Part shown: one piece after another, positions 1 to 7,189 of the stretch
Numbering within the stretch: position 1 is the first letter of the stretch
Layout of the letters: each line of letters begins with the position of its first letter
From: Acidobacteriota bacterium
GTDB taxonomy: Bacteria > Acidobacteriota > Vicinamibacteria > Marinacidobacterales > Marinacidobacteraceae
NCBI GenBank assembly: GCA_009835985.1
Contig: VXWI01000072.1
Coordinates: forward strand, 1 to 53,864
Length of the DNA stretch: 53,864 bases
Direction: 5' to 3'
The notes under the pieces: generated by a model
Databases searched by the model: none
What the model saw: only the letters and a program-made list of their open reading frames with translations
What the model was told of the DNA's origin: nothing
Position numbers and translations under genes: made by a program

Positions 1-166
1 GGGCGAGGGGGGCCTGTTCGAAGCGGCCGATGGCGTCGTCGAAGACGGTCATGGGGTCGGTGGTGTCTCCTTCCGGGTCACCGGCGCCGGTGCCGCTGCA
101 GGCGGAAAAACTGGCGGCGAGGAGGCACCCACCGGCGACCATCGAGATTGAGCGGAATGCGTTCAC
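1..166 (-). CDS. Lipoprotein of unknown function, N-terminal part only
   Basis: Reading the minus strand from a GTG at 166 gives an open frame that runs off the left edge (55 codons visible). A GGAGG ribosome-binding site lies seven bases before the GTG. The protein begins with a positively charged start, a hydrophobic stretch (VAGGCLLAASFSA) and a Cys at residue 23 in a FSAC lipobox, followed by a Ser/Gly/Asp-rich linker, so it should be lipidated and anchored outside the inner membrane. The mature part begins around DPMTVFDDAIGRFEQ, which may be a helix, but too little is present to assign a family. It is divergent from the carboxylase operon starting at 492. The reading frame and signal peptide are seen directly; function is unknown. 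Confidence 0.75.
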   Translation of the reverse strand, partial: MNAFRSISMVAGGCLLAASFSACSGTGAGDPEGDTTDPMTVFDDAIGRFEQAPLA

Positions 167-491
167 GGGCAATCCTCCAGGGCGGGCGAGTTTACGCAGG
201 CAGATCCGGAAGCGTGTCCCTCGACGACTCCAGAGCCGTTCGCCGGGCCGGGCATGCGTCAATTCTGGAGCCGGCTGCCCAGAGCCTAGGGCGATAACGG
301 AGCCGGCCGGTTCAAGCCTGGGGCGATATCGGGGTCGGCGCGTTCACGGGGTACGCCGTGAGGGTTGACAGCGTTGCGACGTGCGCGGCGCCGAGCGCCG
401 CGCGTGCCGGCTGAAGCGGCGTTCCAAGCCGTTGCGCCACTTCGCCGTCCCGGGCTGCTCACTAGAATCACGCCGCGTCAGGAAGCACTGT
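167..491. promoter_or_regulatory. Divergent intergenic region with an imperfect 18-bp direct repeat
   Basis: This gene-free stretch separates the minus-strand lipoprotein from the plus-strand carboxylase operon and must hold both promoters. An imperfect direct repeat (AGCCTRGGGCGATAWCGG) occurs at 283-300 and 315-332, a centre-to-centre distance of 32 bp or about three helical turns, which would suit two dimers of a regulator on one DNA face. A TTGACA is present at 365-370 but has no good -10 hexamer 16-18 bp downstream. Plus-strand ORFs across it have arginine-rich shadow composition and were not called. Confidence 0.45.
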
Positions 492-2099
492 TTGGCCCGG
501 CTCAAGTCCCACATCTCGACGGACTCCGACGAATTCCGGGCGAATGAGGCGCACAACCGCGAACTCTGCGAGACGCTGCAGGAGCGGCTGGCCGAGGCCC
601 GCCAGGGGGGCGGCGGCCGGGCGCGGGCCCGCCACGCCGAGCAGGGCAAGCTCTTCGCGCGGCAGCGGATCGAACGGCTCGCCGATCCCGGTTCGCCGTT
701 TCTGGAGATCGGACCGCTCGCCGCCCACGACTGCTACGACGCCCCCACGCCGGCCGCCGGTCTGGTCACCGGGGTGGCCTCGGTCTCCGGCCGCCTGGTC
801 ATGGTGGTCGCGAACGACGCCACCGTGAAGGGCGGGACCTACTACCCGCTGACGGTCAAGAAGCATCTCCGAGCCCAGGAGATCGCGGCCCGCTGCGAGC
901 TGCCCTGTGTGTACCTCGTGGACAGCGGAGGCGCGTTCCTGCCCCTCCAGGCCGAGGTCTTCCCCGACCGCGACCACTTCGGCCGGATCTTCCGCAACCA
1001 GGCGGTCATGAGCGCCCGCGGCATCCCGCAGTTGGCGGCGGTCATGGGGATGTGCACGGCCGGCGGCGCCTACGTCCCCGCCATGAGCGACGAGGCCGTC
1101 ATCGTCGAGGGAACCGGGACCATCTACCTCGGAGGCCCGCCCCTGGTGAAGGCCGCCACTGGCGAGGAGGTGAGTCCCGAGGAACTCGGCGGGGCCCGGG
1201 TCCACACCGAACGGTCCGGGGTGGCGGACCACCTTGCCGAGGACGACGCGGCGGCGATCCGGATCCTCCGGGAAGCGGTCGGACGGCTCCCCGCCGGCGC
1301 TCACGAACCTATCCGCGACGCCGACCCCGAGCCGCCCGATTACCCGGAGGACGAAATCCTGGGCATCTGGCCGCGCGACCGCCGGGTTCGCGTGGACATC
1401 CGCGAGACGCTCGCGCGGCTCCTCGACGGGAGTCGCCTGGACGAGTTCAAGGCGCGCTACGGGACCACACTGGTGACCGGCTTCGGCCGCATCGAGGGGA
1501 TCACGGTGGGGATCGTGGCCAGCAACGGCGTCCTCTTCAGCGAGAGCGGCCTGAAGGGCGCCCACTTCGTCCAGCTCTGCGCCCGCGAGGGTCTGCCGCT
1601 CCTCTTCGTCCAGGACATCACCGGGTTCATGGTCGGGGCCCGCTACGAGCAGGGCGGGATCGCCAAGGACGGAGCGAAGATGGTGAACGCGGTGGCGACC
1701 GCCGAAGTCCCCAAGATCACCCTGATTGCGGGCGGCAGTTTCGGCGCGGGCAACTACGCCATGTGCGGGCGGGCCTACGATCCGGCCTTCGCCTGGTCCT
1801 GGCCGGCGAGCCGCATCTCCGTGATGGGGGGCGAACAGGCCGCCTCCGTGCTGGTCCAGGTCAAGCGCGATCAGCGCGAGCGCGCCGGCGAGGAGTTGAC
1901 CAGCGCCGAGGCCGAGGAGATCGCCTCGCCCGTCCGGGAGAAGTACGAACGCGAGGGAAACCCCTATTACGCGACCGCCCGTCTCTGGGACGACGGCATC
2001 GTGGACATGCGGAACACGCGCCGGACGCTGGCGCTGAGCCTGGCCGCTGCCGCGAACGCGCCCGTTCGGAGTTCCGGGCACGGCATCTTCCGGATGTAG
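492..2099 (+). CDS. mccB: Acyl-CoA carboxylase beta subunit (methylcrotonyl- or geranyl-CoA carboxylase type)
   Basis: Carboxyltransferase subunit that moves CO2 from carboxybiotin to a 3-methyl-branched enoyl-CoA in leucine or acyclic terpenoid breakdown. Motifs typical of the MCC/GCC beta family are visible: [20 protein letters not shown] (oxyanion Gly-Gly-Ala near residue 146) and the second oxyanion loop [11 protein letters not shown] near 418. The start is taken as TTG 492 because AGGAAG lies six bases upstream and it gives 535 residues beginning [14 protein letters not shown], the usual family length and N-terminus. An upstream GTG at 381 would add an Arg-rich leader without homologous look. 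It is first in an operon with AtuA, a hydratase and the alpha subunit at 4825. MCC and GCC cannot be separated with certainty by eye; propionyl-CoA carboxylase is less likely. Confidence 0.9.
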   Translation: MARLKSHISTDSDEFRANEAHNRELCETLQERLAEARQGGGGRARARHAEQGKLFARQRIERLADPGSPFLEIGPLAAHDCYDAPTPAAGLVTGVASVSGRLVMVVANDATVKGGTYYPLTVKKHLRAQEIAARCELPCVYLVDSGGAFLPLQAEVFPDRDHFGRIFRNQAVMSARGIPQLAAVMGMCTAGGAYVPAMSDEAVIVEGTGTIYLGGPPLVKAATGEEVSPEELGGARVHTERSGVADHLAEDDAAAIRILREAVGRLPAGAHEPIRDADPEPPDYPEDEILGIWPRDRRVRVDIRETLARLLDGSRLDEFKARYGTTLVTGFGRIEGITVGIVASNGVLFSESGLKGAHFVQLCAREGLPLLFVQDITGFMVGARYEQGGIAKDGAKMVNAVATAEVPKITLIAGGSFGAGNYAMCGRAYDPAFAWSWPASRISVMGGEQAASVLVQVKRDQRERAGEELTSAEAEEIASPVREKYEREGNPYYATARLWDDGIVDMRNTRRTLALSLAAAANAPVRSSGHGIFRM

Positions 2100-2126
2100 G
2101 GATCCGGGAACGAAAGAGGCGCCGGC

Positions 2127-4016
2127 GTGAAGCGAACCGTCCGGGTCGGAAACGCGGGCGGCTACTGGGGAGACGACCCGCGGGCGCTCGAGTCCCAGGT
2201 CCTGGGGCCGGAGCCTCCCGAGTTCGTGACTGCGGACTTCCTGGCCGAGATCACGATGAGCATCCTGCAGAAGCAGCGCGCCCGCGATCCCCAGGCCGGC
2301 TACGCCCGCGACTTCGTGAGCCAGATTGCGCCGCTGCTGGGCGCCGTCCGGGAACGCGGGATCACCGTGATCACGAACGCCGGCGGAGTGAATCCCGGGG
2401 GGTGCGCCCGCGCGGTGCTCCGCGCGGCGACGCAGGCGGGAGTCGGGCTCACGGTGGCGGTGGTGGATGGCGATGACCTGATGGGCCGGCTCGACGCGCT
2501 CCTCGACGCCGGGATCGGTTTCGACAACCTGGAGACCGGGGAGCCGTTCGCGTCCCGGCGCGCCGACGTCCTGTCGGCGAACGCCTATTTCGGCGCCGAG
2601 CCGATCGTCCGCGCGCTCGCGCACCGCCCGGACGTGGTCGTCACCGGGCGCGTTACGGACACCGGCATCACGCTCGCGCCCATTCGGCACGCCTTCGGTT
2701 GGGGTCCCCAGGACTGGGACCGCGTCGCGGGCGGCATCGTGGCCGGACACCTGATCGAGTGCGGCGTGCAGGCCACCGGCGGAAACTTCACCGACTGGGA
2801 GCGGGTGCCGGGACTCGGCAACGAGGGCTTCCCGGTCGTCGAGGTCGAAGAAGACGGCGCCTTCGTGCTGACGAAGCAGCCGGGAACGGGCGGTCTGGTC
2901 TCCCCCGCGGTCGTCCGGGAACAACTGCTCTATGAGATGGGCGACCCGGAGCGCTACCTGTGCCCGGACGCGACCGTGGACTTCTCCGGTCTCACCGTAG
3001 CGGCTGCCGGAGAGGATCGGGTGCGCGTCCGGGGGGCGCGGGGAGGTCCGCCCCCTGCCGACCTCAAGGTGAGCGCGTCGGTCCGGGGCGGCTTCAGCGC
3101 CCACGGCAGCCTGGTGGTCGGGGGTCCGGACGTCCGCGCGAAGGCCGCCGCGCTCGAGTCGGCTTTCCGGGATCGGCTCCAGGCCGACTGCGGTGCAGCG
3201 GGGGTTTCCGTCCCCGCCGAGTTCCGGGTGGATCTCGCGGGGGCGGACGCCGCGCAACGCGGGCTGGCCGACGCCGTACGCCTCGATCCGTCCGAGGGAC
3301 TCGTCCGCTTCGCAGCTTGGAGCCCTGCCCGGGAACCGCTGCAGGTCTTCCGCAAGCTGCTTCCCAGTTTCATCCTCAGCGGTCCCGCCGGACTCGCGGT
3401 CACCGGAGGAGCCCCGGCGATCTCCGAAGTGGTCGGCTACTGGCCGGCGCTCGTTCCGCGGGACCGGGTCCCGGCGTCCGTCCGGGTGATCCGGGTCTCC
3501 GCGGGTGGAACCGAGACGGTGACAGCTGAGGAGCAAGTGCGCTTCGCGGGACCGGCGGGCGAGCCGGCCCGACCCTCCCGCGCCGAACGAACGCCCGCAC
3601 CGGACTCTCCGGGGACCGGGACCGTCATCGAGGCGCCCCTCGGCGCGATGGCGCACGCCCGTAGCGGAGACAAGGGGGACGCAGCCAACATCGGCATCAT
3701 CGGCCGGAGCGGCGCGTGCTACGAATGGCTCCGTGAGCATCTGACTACGGAACTCGTGGGCGCGTGGGCGCGGGACGTTGCCGACGGTCCGATCGTCCGC
3801 TACGAGGTGCCGGGGCTCTGGGCCCTCAACTTCATCCTGGAGCAGGCGCTCGGGGGCGGCGGCACGCGCAGCCTGCTGCTCGATCCGCAGGGCAAGACCC
3901 TCGCGCAGGGGATCCTCCGTCGACGGGTCCGGATCCCGGCGGCTCTCCTCGCCACGATCCCTCCCGAAAACCGTCCGCTGTCTTCCGGGTTCGCAGCTCC
4001 TTTCTCCGCCTCATGA
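2127..4016 (+). CDS. atuA: AtuA-like protein (DUF1446 plus C-terminal AtuA-type domain)
   Basis: A 629-residue protein of the acyclic terpene utilisation AtuA family. The N-terminus VRVGNAGGYWGDDP and the following region to about residue 450 match the DUF1446 core; an Ala/Pro linker near 480-505 leads to a second domain (about 505-610) with AHARSGDKGDAANIG, characteristic of the small C-terminal AtuA-like domain. Its biochemical role is not established, but it regularly accompanies geranyl-CoA or methylcrotonyl-CoA carboxylase genes, as here. The GTG start is 27 bp after the beta-subunit stop, with a weak AAGAGG upstream. The stop overlaps the next start in ATGA, so translation is probably coupled. 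The family assignment is firm; the substrate is inferred only from neighbours. Confidence 0.88.
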   Translation: MKRTVRVGNAGGYWGDDPRALESQVLGPEPPEFVTADFLAEITMSILQKQRARDPQAGYARDFVSQIAPLLGAVRERGITVITNAGGVNPGGCARAVLRAATQAGVGLTVAVVDGDDLMGRLDALLDAGIGFDNLETGEPFASRRADVLSANAYFGAEPIVRALAHRPDVVVTGRVTDTGITLAPIRHAFGWGPQDWDRVAGGIVAGHLIECGVQATGGNFTDWERVPGLGNEGFPVVEVEEDGAFVLTKQPGTGGLVSPAVVREQLLYEMGDPERYLCPDATVDFSGLTVAAAGEDRVRVRGARGGPPPADLKVSASVRGGFSAHGSLVVGGPDVRAKAAALESAFRDRLQADCGAAGVSVPAEFRVDLAGADAAQRGLADAVRLDPSEGLVRFAAWSPAREPLQVFRKLLPSFILSGPAGLAVTGGAPAISEVVGYWPALVPRDRVPASVRVIRVSAGGTETVTAEEQVRFAGPAGEPARPSRAERTPAPDSPGTGTVIEAPLGAMAHARSGDKGDAANIGIIGRSGACYEWLREHLTTELVGAWARDVADGPIVRYEVPGLWALNFILEQALGGGGTRSLLLDPQGKTLAQGILRRRVRIPAALLATIPPENRPLSSGFAAPFSAS

Positions 4017-4816
4017 GTTCTCCACACCTTCAACTCGATTTCGCCGCGGACGGCGTCGTCCGGCTGAGCCTCCGGCGTCCGGACGCGCGCAATGCCCTGA
4101 CCCCGGAAATGGTTGCGGGAATCCCCGAGCTTCTGGAAGAGCTCTCGGAACTGCCGCCGGAAGGGTGCCGGGTGGTGGTGCTCCGGGGGGAAGGGAAGGT
4201 TTTCTGCGCCGGCGCGGACCTGAAGGCGATGCGCGAATCGGGGCGGGCGAGCGAGGCGGAGAACCGCGAGGACGCCCGGCGGTTCGCGACCCTCTTCCGG
4301 TCGGTCGCTGCCTTTCCCGCCCCGGTGATCGCGGCGGTCCAGGGGGCGGCGCTCGGCGGCGGCTTCGGGCTCGCGATGTGCGCCGACCACGTCATCGCCG
4401 AGGACACCGCGCGCTTCGGCACCCCCGAGGCGCGGCTCGGACTCGTGCCGGCGGTCATCTCTCCGTACGTGGTGCGGCGGCTCGGGCCAGGCCGCGCCGG
4501 CCCGTTCCTGTTGGGCGGCGCCGTGGCGCGGGGACTTCCGGCTCTCGCCGCCGGAATCGCCCACGAGTTGACCCCGGTGGGAGGTCTCGAAGACGTGCTC
4601 GCGCAGACGGTGGAGCGCTTTCTCGCCAGCGCCCCCCGCGCGGTGCGCCAGGCCAAGGCGCTTATGTTGCGGGAGGCTCCGCTCCCGTCACCGGACATCG
4701 AGGAGCTGACCATCCGTACCATCGCCGGGGCGCGGGCATCCGAGGAAGGGCAGGCGGGCACGGCGGCTTTCTTCGCAAAGCGGCCGCCGCCCTGGGCGCC
4801 CTCGAGCTCCGGCTAG
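4013..4816 (+). CDS. Enoyl-CoA hydratase/isomerase family protein (methylglutaconyl-CoA hydratase-like)
   Basis: A 267-residue crotonase-fold enzyme, the normal family length. CoA/oxyanion motifs are in place: CAGADLKAM at about 65-73 and GAALGGGFGLAM at 111-122; the acidic residue of FGTPEARLG (Glu139) occupies the usual catalytic Glu position. Between the two carboxylase subunits, the expected reaction is hydration of 3-methylglutaconyl-CoA, or isohexenylglutaconyl-CoA in the terpenoid version, the step after carboxylation. The ATG overlaps the atuA stop by four bases. A longer frame opens upstream at 3764, but it lies inside atuA and was rejected. The gene ends eight bases before the alpha-subunit GTG. 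Exact substrate is inferred. Confidence 0.9.
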   Translation: MSSPHLQLDFAADGVVRLSLRRPDARNALTPEMVAGIPELLEELSELPPEGCRVVVLRGEGKVFCAGADLKAMRESGRASEAENREDARRFATLFRSVAAFPAPVIAAVQGAALGGGFGLAMCADHVIAEDTARFGTPEARLGLVPAVISPYVVRRLGPGRAGPFLLGGAVARGLPALAAGIAHELTPVGGLEDVLAQTVERFLASAPRAVRQAKALMLREAPLPSPDIEELTIRTIAGARASEEGQAGTAAFFAKRPPPWAPSSSG

Positions 4817-4824
4817 CGGCGCCC

Positions 4825-6747
4825 GTGTCCACCGCTCCCCGGCTCCTGATCGCAAACCGCGGCGAGATCGCCCGGCGGATCCTCCGCACCGCCCGCGCGC
4901 GCGGCTGCCGGGTGGCCGTCGTCTCGACCGCCGCGGACCGCGGGGCCCCGGTGCGGGACGAGGCCGATCGAGTGTTCGAAGTTCCGGGTTTTCTGGACGG
5001 CGACGCCATCGTCGCCGCGGCCACCGGCTGGAACGCCGGGCTGCTCCATCCCGGGTACGGGTTCCTGTCCGAAAGCGCGTCGTTCGCCGCCGCGGTCGAG
5101 GCGGCCGGGGTCGCCTTCGTGGGCCCGACCGCGGAGAGCATGCGCCTCCTCGGCGACAAGGAGGCGGCGCGGCGCACCGCCGTGGCGGCCGGAGTGCCGG
5201 TGTTGCCTTCCCTCGGGGTGGACGAACTCGCTCCCGAGCCGGACCCGGCGGCGGCCGTGGAACGGGCCGGCGTCGGTTTCCCCTGCGCCGTGAAGGCAGC
5301 GGCCGGGGGCGGGGGAATCGGCATCCGGGTGGTCCGGCGCCCGGAAGCGTTGGCGGAGGCGCTTTCGGTGGCCGCCTCCGAGGCCCGAGGGGCGTTCGGA
5401 GACGACCGCGTCTATGTGGAGCGGTGGCTCGACCGCCCACGTCACGTCGAGATCCAGGTCCTCGGCGACGGACAGGGAGCGGGAATCCACCTCGGCGAGC
5501 GCGAGTGTTCTGTCCAGCGCCGGCGCCAGAAGCTCCTCGAGTGGGCGCCGGGATTCGGAATCTCGGCGGACCTGCGGGCCTGGATGGGGGAAGCCGCGCT
5601 GCGGCTGGTGATCGCGAGCCGCTACCGGGGCGCAGGGACGGTCGAGTTCCTGCTCGAAGAGGACGGAACCTTCCATTTTCTGGAGGTGAACACCCGGCTC
5701 CAGGTGGAACACCCGGTCACCGAGGAGATCTACGGAGTGGATCTCGTGGACGCGCAACTGGAGATCGCCAATGGAAGTTGGCCCGCGGCGCTGCCGGCTC
5801 CGGTGTCCCGGGCGGAGTCCTTCGAGCCGCGCTCGCCCTGCGGCGCCGCGTTCGAAGCCCGGATCGTCGCCGAATCGCCCCGGAACGGCTTCGCTCCGAG
5901 CCCCGGGCGACTTCGCCGCTGCCGGGAGCCCGAGGCGGACGGCGTGCGGGTCGATTCCGGGGTCGTCGAGGGGAGTCCGGTGCCTCCCGGCTTCGACTCC
6001 CTGCTGGCGAAGGTCATCGCCTCCGGTGATTCCCACGCCGCCGCCGCGGCGCGGCTCGGGTGCGCACTCGAGGAGACGGTGATCCACGGCGTGGAGACGA
6101 ACGCCTCACTCATGATCTCCGTGCTTCGGCATCCGGATCTGCTCGGCGAACGCGTGCACGCCGGTTGGCTCGAGGAGCGGATCGAGGAGACCGCCGCTTC
6201 CCGGTTGGAGCCGGAGGTAGAGGCGTTCCTTCACCGTCGCGGCGTGCCCGATTCGGTTGCGGAGGCTGTTCTGCGCCGGAAGGTGACCGAGAGCGCAAGC
6301 GTTTTCCTGTCGCTCGGACACCCGGAGGACGCCCCGCGCGTGGAGCCGGGGAGCCGCGCGGGCGAAGTGCTGCTGTCGGGTCCGGTGGTCCAGGAGACCG
6401 GAGCCGGGAAGGTGCTGACAGTCACCGCGACACCACTGGCGGGCGCTCGCGCGTTGGCGGTCACCGTGGACGGCGAGACGCTGACACTGCCGCTCTCCGA
6501 AGAAGGTGAGAAGGCAACAATCCAGGATGGCTCGGGAGAGATCCGGGCCCCGTTGGCCGGCCAGGTGATCCGAATCCTCGATGCCGGTACCAGAGTTGAG
6601 AAAGGGGATGTGGTAGCCGTGATCGAGTCCATGAAGATGCACTGGGAGATCCGATCGCCGGTGGCTGGTGTGGTCACCGATCCGAATGTGACGGCTGGAG
6701 AGCCGAATGCTGCCGGTGTTCTTCTCCTCCACGTCAGCGCCATTTGA
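4825..6747 (+). CDS. mccA: Acyl-CoA carboxylase alpha subunit (biotin carboxylase plus biotin carrier)
   Basis: A 640-residue subunit that carboxylates its own biotin with ATP and bicarbonate. In order: biotin-carboxylase N-domain (LLIANRGEIARRI at 7-19, HPGYGFLSE at 75-83), ATP-grasp domain with Gly-rich loop GGGGIGI at 161-167 and EVNTRLQVEHP from 287, C-domain, a linker, and a C-terminal biotinyl domain with VIESMKMHW, biotinylated Lys604, 36 residues from the end. The loop has Ile where Lys or Arg is more usual, and the biotin motif is ESMKM rather than EAMKM; both look functional. GTG 4825 is chosen because family homology begins there; the frame is open far upstream but overlaps the hydratase. 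It closes the operon started by the beta subunit. Confidence 0.92.
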   Translation: MSTAPRLLIANRGEIARRILRTARARGCRVAVVSTAADRGAPVRDEADRVFEVPGFLDGDAIVAAATGWNAGLLHPGYGFLSESASFAAAVEAAGVAFVGPTAESMRLLGDKEAARRTAVAAGVPVLPSLGVDELAPEPDPAAAVERAGVGFPCAVKAAAGGGGIGIRVVRRPEALAEALSVAASEARGAFGDDRVYVERWLDRPRHVEIQVLGDGQGAGIHLGERECSVQRRRQKLLEWAPGFGISADLRAWMGEAALRLVIASRYRGAGTVEFLLEEDGTFHFLEVNTRLQVEHPVTEEIYGVDLVDAQLEIANGSWPAALPAPVSRAESFEPRSPCGAAFEARIVAESPRNGFAPSPGRLRRCREPEADGVRVDSGVVEGSPVPPGFDSLLAKVIASGDSHAAAAARLGCALEETVIHGVETNASLMISVLRHPDLLGERVHAGWLEERIEETAASRLEPEVEAFLHRRGVPDSVAEAVLRRKVTESASVFLSLGHPEDAPRVEPGSRAGEVLLSGPVVQETGAGKVLTVTATPLAGARALAVTVDGETLTLPLSEEGEKATIQDGSGEIRAPLAGQVIRILDAGTRVEKGDVVAVIESMKMHWEIRSPVAGVVTDPNVTAGEPNAAGVLLLHVSAI

Positions 6748-6855
6748 GGAGACCGCGGCCAGTCCAGTTCGAGGGGGTCACAGATCGTCGGACCCCGCTG
6801 GCATGCCGGGTCCGGGGAACGGCAGCTGTTGACGGTTATCATAAACAAGCCCGGA

Positions 6856-7185
6856 ATGACTCCCGCGCCCGACCGGCTGCACGGCCACCTGGATCTCCTG
6901 ATCCTCTCCTCGCTGGCGGGCGGGCCGATGCACGGGTGGGCGATCGCGCAGCGGCTTCGCGTCCTTTCCGAAAGCGTGTTCGAGGTGGGCCAGGGCTCCA
7001 TCTACCCGGCGCTTCGCCGGCTCGAGGCTGCTGGGTGGATCCGCGCCCGGGTGGCGGTGTCGGAGGCCGGGCGCCGCGCACGCTTCTACTCGCTTACGAA
7101 GACCGGCCGGCGGCGGCTCGAAGCGGAGCGCGCGGATTGGGCCGGCTTCGCAGCTGCGGTCCAGCGGGTGCTCGACGGGGCCTGA
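6856..7185 (+). CDS. PadR-family transcriptional regulator
   Basis: A 109-residue winged-helix regulator. The pattern LHGHLDLLILSSL...GPMHGWAIAQRL, VGQGSIYPALRRLEAAGWI and the ending YSLTKTGRRRLEAE is diagnostic for PadR: recognition helix around SIYPALRRLE and wing around SEAGRRARFYSLT. ATG 6856 is chosen; an in-frame TTG at 6829 would add nine residues. A TATCAT sequence at 6837-6842 could serve as -10, giving a very short leader. Only four bases separate the stop from the permease GTG at 7190, the standard acidobacterial pairing, so it probably controls that permease and itself. The ligand is unknown. Confidence 0.9.
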   Translation: MTPAPDRLHGHLDLLILSSLAGGPMHGWAIAQRLRVLSESVFEVGQGSIYPALRRLEAAGWIRARVAVSEAGRRARFYSLTKTGRRRLEAERADWAGFAAAVQRVLDGA

Positions 7186-7189
7186 GCCG

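Noticed and set aside
305..335. GGTTCAAGCC resembles a tRNA T-loop
   Set aside because: The flanking bases do not form a 5-bp T stem and no acceptor, anticodon or D arm could be assembled around it.
365..395. TTGACA as a -35 before the carboxylase operon
   Set aside because: No -10 hexamer occurs at 16-18 bp; the sequence there is GCGCCG-like.
468..3740. 1090-residue minus-strand ORF
   Set aside because: It is antisense to the carboxylase and AtuA genes, Arg/Gly/Asp-rich, with no family motifs; a high-GC shadow frame.
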